Of a stretch of DNA of 58,559 nt, positions 47,656 through 56,869 are shown in pieces (the stretch's first letter is position 1; each line of letters begins with the position of its first letter). The notes below the pieces were generated by a model. That model ran no database searches. It was not told the origin of the DNA and saw only the letters and a list, made by a program, of their open reading frames with translations. The stretch is taken from positions 1 to 58,559 of the forward strand of contig JAFVXW010000032.1 in NCBI GenBank assembly GCA_017500935.1, given 5' to 3'. The DNA is from Lachnospiraceae bacterium. Its GTDB lineage: Bacteria > Bacillota > Clostridia > Lachnospirales > Lachnospiraceae. A program made the translations under genes and the position numbers.

Positions 47656-47678
47656 GTTTTAAACGGTTTGAATCTGTT
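47656..47678 (+). promoter_or_regulatory. Three GTT direct repeats, candidate LytTR binding site
   Basis: GTT triplets in GGTTTT, GGTTTG and TGTTAT begin at 47656, 47666 and 47676, exactly one helical turn apart, in the gap between the LytTR regulator and the surface cluster. LytTR sites usually have a GTT core repeated about two turns apart. Confidence 0.3.
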
Positions 47679-47726
47679 ATTTTTATCATGTATTATCCTG
47701 TGAAATATCAGAGGAAGGAGAACCCA

Positions 47727-48059
47727 ATGTTATCCTGGATTGCATGGCTGATCGCGCTCATAAGTACAACAATATGTATCTGTATCTGGTTTTATGATGT
47801 GCGGCGTATTATGAAAAGTCAGATGAGTACAGTGGAAAGTGCTTCCATGCAGCTGTTGTCATGCCGGAAAAAAGAAGAAAACTGGCGCAGCAGTCAGCAG
47901 GGAATCGCGATTATGGAACGAAGCGAAAGCATCTACAGTCAGGCAGTTGACCATTATAATACTACCCTGCATAAATTTTGGATCTATATTCCAGCCAGAT
48001 TGATGGGATTTGAAGAGGTGGAAAACAAAAACTGTTGTATAAACAGCAAAATTGCTTGA
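47727..48059 (+). CDS. Small membrane-anchored LemA-like protein
   Basis: A 110-residue protein. A single N-terminal membrane helix (MLSWIAWLIALISTTICICI) is followed by a helical part ending AVDHYNTTLHKFWIYIPARL, which resembles the C-terminal helices and conserved tail of LemA proteins, though much shorter than the usual ~180 residues. Function unknown. Start 47727 has GGAAGGAG six bases upstream; the earlier in-frame ATG has none. It opens the surface cluster, about 100 bases before the signal peptidase gene. Confidence 0.6.
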   Translation: MLSWIAWLIALISTTICICIWFYDVRRIMKSQMSTVESASMQLLSCRKKEENWRSSQQGIAIMERSESIYSQAVDHYNTTLHKFWIYIPARLMGFEEVENKNCCINSKIA

Positions 48060-48162
48060 AAACAGTGTGTAATAGTGTTATTGTAAATTGACTAACTAGT
48101 ATATTTCGCAAATATTTTATAATAAGGAAGCGCATTGTTTTTGGTGCAGGAAAAGACAGGAT

Positions 48163-48699
48163 ATGAGAGCAATTAAAAAAATATGGAATGTAATCACCAC
48201 TTTACTGGTAGCTGCCGCGGTTGTTCTGACAGTCGCTCTTGTGGGTGTCAGACTGATCGGTTTTCAGCCATACATGGTTTTATCCGGCAGTATGGAGCCG
48301 ACCTATCATGTAGGTTCCCTGATCTATGTCAAAGCAGTGGACTACAAGACACTCAAAGCCGGTGACCCGATCACATACATGATCAGCCAGGACACGGTAG
48401 TTACACATCGAATCGTGGAAGTGGTGGCAGATGAGAAGGAGGCGGAGACAATCCGCTATGTAACAAAAGGCGATGCCAATGATGCGGCGGACGGCAGCAT
48501 GGTCCACTACAAGAACATCATCGGCAAGCCGGTTTTTTGCATTCCTTACCTTGGTTACGTGTGCAACTACATACAAAACCCTCCGGGCATGTACATAGCA
48601 ATAGCCGCAGGAGCACTTTTAGTATTCTTTGTATTCTTGCCGGATGTGTTTGCATCTGATGATAAAGAAAAAAAGAAAAAGAACGAAAAGGATGCGTAA
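48163..48699 (+). CDS. sipW: Signal peptidase I, SipW type
   Basis: A 178-residue ER-type signal peptidase. An N-terminal membrane helix (NVITTLLVAAAVVLTVALVG) is followed by the catalytic Ser43 in VLSGSMEPTYHVGS and His82 in VVTHRIVEV, where classical bacterial enzymes have Lys. RYVTKGDAND and a second membrane helix near the C-terminus (MYIAIAAGALLVFFVFL) complete the SipW plan. In Bacillus, SipW matures the fibre proteins TasA and TapA. Five genes just downstream encode proteins with matching SipW-type leaders, so they are its probable substrates. A possible promoter with TTGACT lies near 48087. Confidence 0.93.
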   Translation: MRAIKKIWNVITTLLVAAAVVLTVALVGVRLIGFQPYMVLSGSMEPTYHVGSLIYVKAVDYKTLKAGDPITYMISQDTVVTHRIVEVVADEKEAETIRYVTKGDANDAADGSMVHYKNIIGKPVFCIPYLGYVCNYIQNPPGMYIAIAAGALLVFFVFLPDVFASDDKEKKKKNEKDA

Positions 48700-48781
48700 G
48701 AATTGGAATAGGGAAATTACACGCGATGCGTGTTGATATAGATAACTATTAAAAACAAATAAATGAAAGGAAGAAAACAAA

Positions 48782-49477
48782 ATGAAGAAAGCAAAAAAAG
48801 TTTTAACTCTGCTGCTTTGCGCAGCGCTGCTGGTAGGCGCAACCATTACTGGTACTTTGGCATTTCTGACTCAGACTACTGAAACTGTTACCAATACCTT
48901 TACTGTAGGTAAGGTTCAGTTGGGTGAGGATTCTGATGGAGACGGTATTGTTGAGGGCGGTCTGGATGAAGCTAAGGTTGATGTGTATGGTAGACGTCTG
49001 AAAAGTGATGACACTGTTTTTGATGAAGAAAATGACGATGAAAAGGATCTTGCAAAGCGCGTTACAGTTAATACCTACAAGCTGATTCCTGGACATACTT
49101 ATGTTAAGGATCCTACTATTCATGTGGCTAAAGGCAGTGAACCTTGTTATCTCTTTGTGAAAGTTACAAATCCTATTACAGGTATCGAAGCAACTGGAGA
49201 TACTACAATTGCAAAACAGATGGAAAATAATGGTTGGGCACCTCTTGCTGGTGTAACAGATACTTATTATAAGACTACTACAGTTTCTACAACTGAAGAC
49301 GCCGGAGAGGATGTTGATGTTTTTGGTAGTTTTACACTGGATGATAATGCAGATGTATCTACTTATGCAGGTCAAACCATCACTGTAGTTGCGTATGCGA
49401 TTCAGGCTGACGGTTTTACAACAGCTGCGGATGCATGGAGTGCTGCACCTAGCACTTGGGGTGTGACTACTCCTTAA
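48782..49477 (+). CDS. TasA/camelysin-like secreted protein 1
   Basis: A 231-residue protein with a SipW-type leader: KK-rich start, LTLLLCAALLVGATITGTLA, then FLTQTTETVTNTFTVGKVQL. The mature part is acidic with a predicted beta-rich fold; LIPGHTYVKDPTIHV and the ending VVAYAIQADGF-AADAW are shared with its neighbours. By family it should form or join an extracellular fibre. RBS GAAAGGAAG. A small hairpin (ACACGC/GCGTGT, 48719-48733) separates it from sipW and may trim transcription. The gene is visibly more A/T-rich than the housekeeping genes. Confidence 0.85.
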   Translation: MKKAKKVLTLLLCAALLVGATITGTLAFLTQTTETVTNTFTVGKVQLGEDSDGDGIVEGGLDEAKVDVYGRRLKSDDTVFDEENDDEKDLAKRVTVNTYKLIPGHTYVKDPTIHVAKGSEPCYLFVKVTNPITGIEATGDTTIAKQMENNGWAPLAGVTDTYYKTTTVSTTEDAGEDVDVFGSFTLDDNADVSTYAGQTITVVAYAIQADGFTTAADAWSAAPSTWGVTTP

Positions 49478-49579
49478 GAGTTTGAAGATGAAAAAAATCC
49501 CGATGAAGGTTGGATTTGGATGTTTTTGGAAAGTTAGAAAATAATCAATCTCAAATTTTAAAGAAACGAGGAAACTCAA

Positions 49580-50209
49580 ATGAAAGTAAAGAAAAGTATA
49601 AACACAAGAGTAGTGGTTCTTCTTTTAGCGCTTGTCCTTATGATCGGCGGTGTTGTAGGTGGCTCCTTGGCATTTCTGATGACAAAGAGTGATGCTGTTG
49701 TAAACACTTTTGTTGCCGGTGCTATTGGTGAATTGGATTTGGATGAAACTGAAACCGCAATAACGACTGCTGGTAATAATACCTATCTTATTGTACCCGG
49801 TAAAGATATTGCCAAAGACCCGTATGTTACTTATACTCCTACTACTGACGGTACTGATGTTGGTGAGGTTTATATTTTCGTCAAAGTAACTGGTGGTTCC
49901 TGGATGTATAACACCACTAACAGTAAATTTGAGGCAGATAGTTTAAGCTGGGCTGTGGATAGTAACTGGACCTATCTTAGTGACAATGTAATTTATAGAA
50001 CTGCATCGGCTGCTATTGCTAAAGACGCTGGTTATATTATTGCTGATAACAAAATTGAAGTTGCAGATACCATCAAAGAAGATGATATCGATAATACAGT
50101 AACAGCAACTACTGGTTTAACTTTTACTGCTTATGCAATTCAAGCAGAAGGATTTACTGGAACTACTGCGGCTGCTGATGCATGGAATGCAGTTAAAGAT
50201 CTTCCGTAA
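49580..50209 (+). CDS. TasA/camelysin-like secreted protein 2
   Basis: A 209-residue protein with the leader VLLLALVLMIGGVVGGSLAF followed by VVNTFVAGAIGELDLDE. It has the family strings LIVPGKDIAKDPYVT and the shared ending FTAYAIQAEGFTG-AADAW. No cysteine is seen in the mature part. It starts ~100 bases after protein 1 with a GAGGA site and is co-oriented. It should be a SipW substrate exported to the cell surface. Confidence 0.83.
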   Translation: MKVKKSINTRVVVLLLALVLMIGGVVGGSLAFLMTKSDAVVNTFVAGAIGELDLDETETAITTAGNNTYLIVPGKDIAKDPYVTYTPTTDGTDVGEVYIFVKVTGGSWMYNTTNSKFEADSLSWAVDSNWTYLSDNVIYRTASAAIAKDAGYIIADNKIEVADTIKEDDIDNTVTATTGLTFTAYAIQAEGFTGTTAAADAWNAVKDLP

Positions 50210-50252
50210 TCCAACTTCACTGTAACTTACTCACTAAAAAGGAAGTAAAACC

Positions 50253-51020
50253 ATGAAAAAGAAACTTTTTACCATCGTGCTGTGCGTAGCTATGTTGGCT
50301 ATTGCCATCGCCGGCGGCACAATGGCCTATTTCACAGACAAAGATGATCAGACCAATACCTTTACTGCCGGTAAGGTAGACATTACCCTGTTTGAACACA
50401 CAGTAGAGAAACAGACTGATCCTGAAAAAGACAGATACGGTGATCTGGTTAAAACTGATGTAGAAACTCAGGATACCCAGAATTACCATCTGTTCCCCGG
50501 CATGACAGTGGATAAGGATCCCACCATTCGTGTTGAAGACGGATCAGAGGATGCATACCTTGCAGCAAAGGTTACTGTAAATAATGTTGAAGGTAAAGAT
50601 GTCCACGATCTGATTGGTATTGAGTATGGGCATATGCTGGCACTCCAGGATTTCCTGAGCGGCGGTTGCGCAGTTGTTTCCGTAGAACAGAAAGAACATA
50701 AACTTAATGAGCGTAACGGTATTCGTGTATACGGTGACGGTACATACTCTGTTTGGCAGGAAATCATCAATAATAACGGTCAGTACACCTATGTATTCTA
50801 TGTCTTTATTGAAGGCGCTAAGTCTGCCAAAGACGAAGTTACATTGTTTGAACAGATGAAGATCAAATCTGACTGGACAAATGAACAGATGGAGATTATG
50901 AATAATCTTTCCATCGATGTACAGGCATTTGCTGTACAGGCTAACGGCTTTAAGGATTGTTACACTGCAATGACCAGTGCTTTTGGTCAGAAGGCTGGAG
51001 ATCCTTTCTATTTTCCCTGA
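50253..51020 (+). CDS. TasA/camelysin-like secreted protein 3
   Basis: A 255-residue protein, the closest of the set to TasA in outline. Leader FTIVLCVAMLAIAIAGGTMA; then YFTDKDDQTNTFTAGKVDIT, a central HLFPGMTVDKDPTIRVEDG, TYVFYVFIEGAKSAKDEVTL and the ending VQAFAVQANGFKDCYTAM. Start 50253 follows AAAAAGGAAG. It is followed by a strongly structured 160-base gap, so expression of the genes after it may be attenuated. Confidence 0.87.
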   Translation: MKKKLFTIVLCVAMLAIAIAGGTMAYFTDKDDQTNTFTAGKVDITLFEHTVEKQTDPEKDRYGDLVKTDVETQDTQNYHLFPGMTVDKDPTIRVEDGSEDAYLAAKVTVNNVEGKDVHDLIGIEYGHMLALQDFLSGGCAVVSVEQKEHKLNERNGIRVYGDGTYSVWQEIINNNGQYTYVFYVFIEGAKSAKDEVTLFEQMKIKSDWTNEQMEIMNNLSIDVQAFAVQANGFKDCYTAMTSAFGQKAGDPFYFP

Positions 51021-51035
51021 ACCGTAACCTACATA

Positions 51036-51105
51036 CCTGCGCCCTTTTAAGGGCGCAGGGCATACAAGGACACCCAGAAATCTATACTGGATGCCCTTGT
51101 ATGTC
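51036..51105 (+). other. Double hairpin between surface protein genes
   Basis: A perfect 24-base palindrome with arms CCTGCGCCCTTT and AAAGGGCGCAGG (51036-51059) is followed at once by a long imperfect stem pairing GGGCATACAAGGACACCCAG with CTGGATGCCCTTGTATGTCC, ending before TGCGTTTTG. It is probably a partial terminator or RNA-stability element inside the cluster. Confidence 0.7.
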
Positions 51106-51179
51106 CTGCGTTTTGGGACTGAAAACAAAAAACTCCGCATTAGTGGTTTTCTAATATTCATGATAGGAGAGTTTTGCTT

Positions 51180-51755
51180 ATGAAAAAGAGAATCTTTTAT
51201 ATTGCAGCAATCCTGATTTGTCTGTCGCTTACGACAGGCGGTACACTCGCTTATTTTAATACAACTGAAACAGCAACCAATGTCATTACCACCGGCGGTG
51301 TTTCCATTGATGTGCTTGTAAACGGCTCTTTGGAGTCTGATTCCGACGAGCCGATTCCTGTAATGCCTGCCACGGAAGTTGACAGAAGTATCACTGTCCG
51401 GAGCAATAAGCAGGCTGCATGGATTCGGGTAAATTACACCCTTACAGTTTATGATGCAGAAAACAAAAAAATGGAAATTCCGGCAGATGAACTGAAAAAA
51501 GTAATTGTGATTACGCCTGACAATACCAACTGGACACAAAAAGACGGCTGGTGGTATTACAATACAGCAGTAAAAAACGGCGAAACCACAGCTCCGCTTT
51601 TTGAAAAGATTGCATTTTCCGGCCCGGATATGGACAACAAATATCAGCTTTGTACTTTGGTGGTTGATATTAACGCACAGGCAGTACAGCAGGCAAACAA
51701 CAAAACTTCTGCAACAGAAGCTTTGGGATGGCCTGAAATTGGAGAGGAGGAATAG
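51180..51755 (+). CDS. TasA/camelysin-like secreted protein 4
   Basis: A 191-residue protein with leader FYIAAILICLSLTTGGTLAY followed by FNTTETATNVITTGGVSIDV. The mature part has a conserved-looking SITVRSNKQAAWIRVNYTLT strand and KDGWWYYNTAVKNGETTAPL, and ends with the variant AQAVQQANN. This branch resembles the tip-associated members that accompany Cna-B or InlB proteins. Start 51180 follows ATAGGAGAG. The giant surface protein begins three bases after its stop with GGAGAGGAGG between reading frames, so the two are translationally linked. Confidence 0.8.
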   Translation: MKKRIFYIAAILICLSLTTGGTLAYFNTTETATNVITTGGVSIDVLVNGSLESDSDEPIPVMPATEVDRSITVRSNKQAAWIRVNYTLTVYDAENKKMEIPADELKKVIVITPDNTNWTQKDGWWYYNTAVKNGETTAPLFEKIAFSGPDMDNKYQLCTLVVDINAQAVQQANNKTSATEALGWPEIGEEE

Positions 51756-51758
51756 TAT

Positions 51759-54700
51759 ATGATAAAAAGAATACTTGCTTTGGCATTAGCTCTCCTGCTG
51801 GTAGTGAATATAATGCCGATGTCTGCTTTTGCAGTCAGCGGTAATGATATGCCTGATACTGCAGTGGAAAGTGAAATAGAAACTGCTGCAGAAGAAGCGG
51901 AAAGTACAGAAGAAAAGTCTCTCTGCCCTACCTGCGGTCAGTACGACTGCGTTTCTGACCATTTGACATGGTGCAGTGAATGTAAAAAGGATGACTGCGG
52001 CAAAACCCATGTGTGGTGCGAAACCTGCCAGAAAAATGACTGCGGTGTGGAACATAAAACATGTGAAATCTGCAATACGGTTGACTGTACTGCCGAACAC
52101 AAGGTTTGCGGCACTTGCAATACCATGGACTGTAAGAGCAGTCATGAAACATGGTGCACAATCTGCTTAAAAGATGACTGCGGCACAGAGCACAAGGCAT
52201 GTGACACCTGCGGAAACCTCGATTGCACCAAAGAACATAAAGTTTGCGACAAGTGCGAAAAAGTTGATTGCACCGCAGATCACACCAACTGGTGCAAAGA
52301 ATGCAAAAAAGATGACTGCGGCGTAGAACACAAAAAAGAGATTCTTCGTGTTCCTGTAAAATCTGCTGGTCTGACAACAGCTTCCAGCGGGAAAGAATTG
52401 ACGCAGGATTTCAGCGGTGATATCGGAAAGTATGTAAGACTGAGTGACGCTGTAAGTTCTATTCAGGTTTATGAAAAAGAAACCACTATACAATCAGCTT
52501 TTTTTCAAGATAGTTTCACAGAAGATACCATTCTGAAGATCGTTGATTGGGAGGTAAACGGAAAAGGTTTATGGTATCTTGTTGAATTTTATTCCGGTGA
52601 AGTTACAGGCGATCTGGCTGGAGGATGGCCTGCAAATCCCTGGATTTTGCAAACTGATGGCAACAGCTCCGATGCATTGGTGTTTATTGACTGCTGTGAA
52701 ACCTGTGGTAAGCCGGACTGTGATTCTTCACACGAAAACTGGTGCGAAATCTGTGAAAAGGATAACTGCGGACTGATCTGTGAAGAATGCAAAGAACATG
52801 GCTGCGAAATTGACCATGATGCACAAAAACCTACAGAACCGGAACTTCATGACCCGGACAGCGGCGTGACCGTTTATTTTGAAACAATTCCGGAAAACAT
52901 GAGTTTGAAGGTAAAAGAAGCGGATCTTGGGGAAAAGATTGGAGACTTCTTAATTCCGGTTGAAAAGCAGGTTTTTGCGTTGGATATTTCCCTGCAGGAT
53001 GAAAATGGCACTTGTCAGCCGGAAAGCACAGTAGGTGTAAAAATTCCGGTATCTGCTCCGGTTGGTTCCAAAATCGGTATTCTTCATAAACACGGAGATA
53101 CTACCGAATATGTGGGATGGGTGGAAGTGTTGTCTGATAATACTGTAGAGTTTGCCACAGACAAATTTTCCGAGTTTGTAGGCTTTACGGTGGACTTCCA
53201 CTATAACGGCATTGATTTCTCTATTGACGGTGAAAGCAGTATCCTGCTGTCCGAATTATTTGAAGCACTGGAAATAACTGACAGACCGGCAACGGATGCA
53301 GAATCAGTGGTTTTCTCTGATCCGTATTTATTGACTGTTGATCGGTTGGATGATGGTGACTGGGTATTAACTTCAACAGTTGCGTTTGATACGGAAGAAA
53401 CATTGGTTATCACATTTAGTGATGACAGTGTAATGGTTATTGATGTGACGGATGAACAGGGTAAGGTAGAAGTTGGTGACTATAATCGCTATGGCCTATT
53501 CCAAACTAAGATTACTGCAAATGGTGACAGTGTAGTTGCTTCTGATGGTAACCATTACTTTTGGTTATATTATTCTTCTAAATGGAACGCTATTTATCGA
53601 CATATTACTTTTCATTATAACAATGGAAGTGATCAAACGGATAAGGCAGAGCATTATCCATATTCTGATTCCACTTCAACGCGATTCGGATCAAATGCTA
53701 ATAATAGATGGTTTGAAATATATGATTTTGAAAATGTAAATATATCTGCAGAAACAAATGATAGTTTTAGAGAAACGGCATACCAAATTAGTGCTAAAAC
53801 AGGTATTTCCATTGGTAATAGTGACAGACATATCTATTTTTATGTACATGACGCAACGATTTCCATTCCTAAGGCAGAAGAAAAGTTGTGTACTGTATCT
53901 GTAAAACCCCGTGTTTGTAATACTGCAGCAAACATTAATAATAAGGAACCAAGGGATATCAAGATTTATCTGAATGGAGAGTTGATAGGAGAAAAATACG
54001 ATGTATATTTCCCTAATGACGATTCATATGACGATGCTGGTGGTTTGACAGTAACGCAAAATAATAAGTCCAGATATAAGCTCGAACAAACATATGATGA
54101 TACTAATAATGTGTACATCCTGAATTTTTACGATTATGCTTATAAATTAATCTATAATACAAACGGTGGAAAAACAGCTAATTTTAATACATCATATAGT
54201 GCACGTGCCAAAGAAAGTATGACTTTTACAATTTCTGATAAAGTACCGGAAAGAGAAGGTTATGACTTCCTTGGCTGGTCTAAGAGTAAAACTGCCACAG
54301 AAGCTGAATATGTGGCAGGAGATAGTTATAAGATTACTGGTCAAAAGCAAACGAAATCTCCTTACACCACAATTACTGCAACAGAAACATTATACGCAGT
54401 CTGGTCCCCAAAAACAGATACAGTATATAAGGTGAAAATTTACCATGAAAATGCGGATGATGCTGACTATACCAATGTCAGCACAGAGGATAAAACAGGA
54501 ACTACAGATAAAGAAGTATCTGTGACACCTCCGGCAGCTCCTACAGGTTTTGAATATAATTCAAGTAAATCTGTGGTTAAGGGAACAGTTACGGGGGATG
54601 GTGAACTGGTATTGGAAATTTATTATGATCGTATTGAGAGTAAACTGACATTGGAAAAAGGCACAGGTATTTCTAGTGTTACAGGTGCAGAAACCTATAA

Positions 54701-56852
54701 ATACGGTGCCAGCGTTACGATCAATGCGTCCTGTGCTACAGGTTATGAATGGTCAAAGTGGACTAATGGAAGTAGTCAGGTTTCAACAAATCAAAAGTAC
54801 ACATTCACCATGCCTGCGTCTGCTACAACCTATAAAGCAAATGCAAAACCGGTTCAATGCGATGTTGAATTTGATATCAATTATGAAGGAGGTACAGATC
54901 CTGCAAAGGGTGTTGTGGAATACAGCGGTAAATACAGTAACTTACCCATTGTACAGCGTGTAGGTTATAGTTTTGACGGCTGGTATACTGCTGCTTCCGG
55001 CGGCTCAAAAGTCACTGCAGACACAGTCTGCAAACAGACAACAGAACATACGCTGTATGCACACTGGACAGAGAATGTTTATAACATCACCTACGATCTG
55101 GATGAAGGAGAACTTCCTGAAGGAATAACAAATTATGAATCCTACAGGGCTTCTTCAGCAGATTTTACTTTGAATAATCCGGAAAAGACCGGTTATACCT
55201 TCACCGGTTGGACAGAAGAGATTTCGACATCCAACTGGACGGATGGATTTGTTAATTTGGAATCGGGAAATTATGAGTTTAATAATACTTATCCGAGTTC
55301 AGTTTTCAGTGAAAAAATTTATGTAGAAAAAGGTGTGACATATACAATAAACGGATCTGGACTTGAGAATATTCGTTGGCGGCTTTTTAAGACGGATGGT
55401 ACTTATGTTGCTAGTATATCTAGTTCTAAAACATGTACGCCCTCTGAAAATGGTTATGTTCATGTTCTTCTTCATATGGGATGTACAGAAGCTAACCGTA
55501 ATGCAGCCAGAATTACCTCTTCTCAGGGAGATTCCGTTACTATTGTAAGTGGTTCCACAGGTGACCGTAAATATATTGCCAACTGGGATGCAAATGAATA
55601 TACGGTTGCGTTTGACGGTAATGGTGCTACCGGCGGTTCTATGGAAAGCCAGAGTTTTAAGTATGGTGAGAATGCAAAAGAACTGACTGCCAACGCATTT
55701 AAAAAAGAGTACACGGTTACTTATCATAATGAAAGTACCACTTCCACGGCAGTTGCAGAAGCAAAATTCAATGGCTGGGCGACAAGTGCAGACGGAGACA
55801 AGGTTTATGATGACAAGCAGTCTGTAAGCAATCTGACATCTGTTAAGGATGAAACAATTACCCTTTATGCAGATTGGGAGGCGGCAGAAGTTACCCTGCC
55901 TGAACTGGAAGAGAGAATCGGTTATAGTTTCAAAGGATGGTATGCAGATTCTGAATTTAACACCTTTGTAGGTAATGCCGGAACGAAACTTTCGATTACA
56001 GAAAACACCGATCTGTATGCAAAGTGGGAAAGAGGATTTGTGACTCTGACGGTTATCTATGACGACAAACAGGCGGAACCGCAGAACAACAGTCTGCAGG
56101 ATTATACCCAGACCAATACAGGATGGGAACGCAATGTAGATACCGGGGCAACCATTTCACTGCCTGAGATTACGGCGAAAACCGGTTACAAGATCATTGG
56201 TATGTTAATTGATGATGTTGAGCAGCAAAACAGCGTAACCAGCCTGAAGATGGAACAAGATACTGTCGTTGAAATTCTGTCCTCACCCATCGAATACACC
56301 ATCTGCTTTAACAAAAATGCGGATGATGCAGAAGGAAGCATGGCTGATCAGACGATGACCTATGATAAAAAGGAGAAGCTGACAGAAAATACCTTTACCC
56401 GTGCAGGCTATACCTTCATAGGATGGGCAGAAACAGCTGACGGAGCGGTTGAATTTAAAGACAAAGATGACGTCATAAATCTTTCTGCTCAGGATGGGGC
56501 AGAAGTAACCCTCTACGCCGTATGGGAAGTCAAGACCTTCAAGCTGGAAATTGAAACCCAAAATAACATTGACAATGACCAGACCTACCTCTTTACTGTT
56601 GAGGGCGAGGGCTTAAATGGTCAGGAGATCAAGATTGTCATCGCATTAGGCGCAAAGGATAAGAAGTCGATATCTGGTCTGCCTGCAGGTACTTATACCA
56701 TCAGCGATCAGCAGAAATGGAGCTGGCGGTACAGCCCGCAGTCTAAAACAGTCAGCTTTACAGATTCTGCGCCGGAAAAACAGGTATTTACCTATAATTC
56801 CATGATCCCAGATAAGGTTTACTGGCTCAACGGTTACAGCAGTGTGAATTGA
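51759..56852 (+). CDS. Giant secreted InlB-repeat protein with Cys/His modules
   Basis: A 1697-residue surface protein. Signal peptide MIKRILALALALLLVVNIMP ending SAFA. Residues 56-193 hold nine tandem modules C-x2-C-x4-C-x3-H (for example CPTCGQYDCVSDH), and residues ~312-354 hold three more. Residues ~360-790 are beta-rich with no family I recognise. Residues ~794-1590 carry about six Listeria-Bacteroides (InlB B) repeats, each ending like TLYAVW or TLYAHW with GYTFxGW inside. A final domain resembles the prealbumin-like C-terminal modules of Firmicutes adhesins and ends YWLNGYSSVN. No LPXTG motif or anchor helix is seen. Adhesion or coat formation is likely; metal binding or disulfide cross-linking by the Cys modules is inference. 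Confidence 0.88.
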   Translation: MIKRILALALALLLVVNIMPMSAFAVSGNDMPDTAVESEIETAAEEAESTEEKSLCPTCGQYDCVSDHLTWCSECKKDDCGKTHVWCETCQKNDCGVEHKTCEICNTVDCTAEHKVCGTCNTMDCKSSHETWCTICLKDDCGTEHKACDTCGNLDCTKEHKVCDKCEKVDCTADHTNWCKECKKDDCGVEHKKEILRVPVKSAGLTTASSGKELTQDFSGDIGKYVRLSDAVSSIQVYEKETTIQSAFFQDSFTEDTILKIVDWEVNGKGLWYLVEFYSGEVTGDLAGGWPANPWILQTDGNSSDALVFIDCCETCGKPDCDSSHENWCEICEKDNCGLICEECKEHGCEIDHDAQKPTEPELHDPDSGVTVYFETIPENMSLKVKEADLGEKIGDFLIPVEKQVFALDISLQDENGTCQPESTVGVKIPVSAPVGSKIGILHKHGDTTEYVGWVEVLSDNTVEFATDKFSEFVGFTVDFHYNGIDFSIDGESSILLSELFEALEITDRPATDAESVVFSDPYLLTVDRLDDGDWVLTSTVAFDTEETLVITFSDDSVMVIDVTDEQGKVEVGDYNRYGLFQTKITANGDSVVASDGNHYFWLYYSSKWNAIYRHITFHYNNGSDQTDKAEHYPYSDSTSTRFGSNANNRWFEIYDFENVNISAETNDSFRETAYQISAKTGISIGNSDRHIYFYVHDATISIPKAEEKLCTVSVKPRVCNTAANINNKEPRDIKIYLNGELIGEKYDVYFPNDDSYDDAGGLTVTQNNKSRYKLEQTYDDTNNVYILNFYDYAYKLIYNTNGGKTANFNTSYSARAKESMTFTISDKVPEREGYDFLGWSKSKTATEAEYVAGDSYKITGQKQTKSPYTTITATETLYAVWSPKTDTVYKVKIYHENADDADYTNVSTEDKTGTTDKEVSVTPPAAPTGFEYNSSKSVVKGTVTGDGELVLEIYYDRIESKLTLEKGTGISSVTGAETYKYGASVTINASCATGYEWSKWTNGSSQVSTNQKYTFTMPASATTYKANAKPVQCDVEFDINYEGGTDPAKGVVEYSGKYSNLPIVQRVGYSFDGWYTAASGGSKVTADTVCKQTTEHTLYAHWTENVYNITYDLDEGELPEGITNYESYRASSADFTLNNPEKTGYTFTGWTEEISTSNWTDGFVNLESGNYEFNNTYPSSVFSEKIYVEKGVTYTINGSGLENIRWRLFKTDGTYVASISSSKTCTPSENGYVHVLLHMGCTEANRNAARITSSQGDSVTIVSGSTGDRKYIANWDANEYTVAFDGNGATGGSMESQSFKYGENAKELTANAFKKEYTVTYHNESTTSTAVAEAKFNGWATSADGDKVYDDKQSVSNLTSVKDETITLYADWEAAEVTLPELEERIGYSFKGWYADSEFNTFVGNAGTKLSITENTDLYAKWERGFVTLTVIYDDKQAEPQNNSLQDYTQTNTGWERNVDTGATISLPEITAKTGYKIIGMLIDDVEQQNSVTSLKMEQDTVVEILSSPIEYTICFNKNADDAEGSMADQTMTYDKKEKLTENTFTRAGYTFIGWAETADGAVEFKDKDDVINLSAQDGAEVTLYAVWEVKTFKLEIETQNNIDNDQTYLFTVEGEGLNGQEIKIVIALGAKDKKSISGLPAGTYTISDQQKWSWRYSPQSKTVSFTDSAPEKQVFTYNSMIPDKVYWLNGYSSVN

Positions 56853-56869
56853 GAAAGGAGGAGTCATCT

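Noticed and set aside
51786-52493. Several Cys-rich minus-strand frames opposite the giant surface protein
   Set aside because: They mirror the Cys/His repeat DNA of the plus strand, lack ribosome sites and have no independent family features.
51759-56852. Sortase anchor on the giant surface protein
   Set aside because: The C-terminus ends in a beta-type domain without LPxTG, hydrophobic helix or charged tail.
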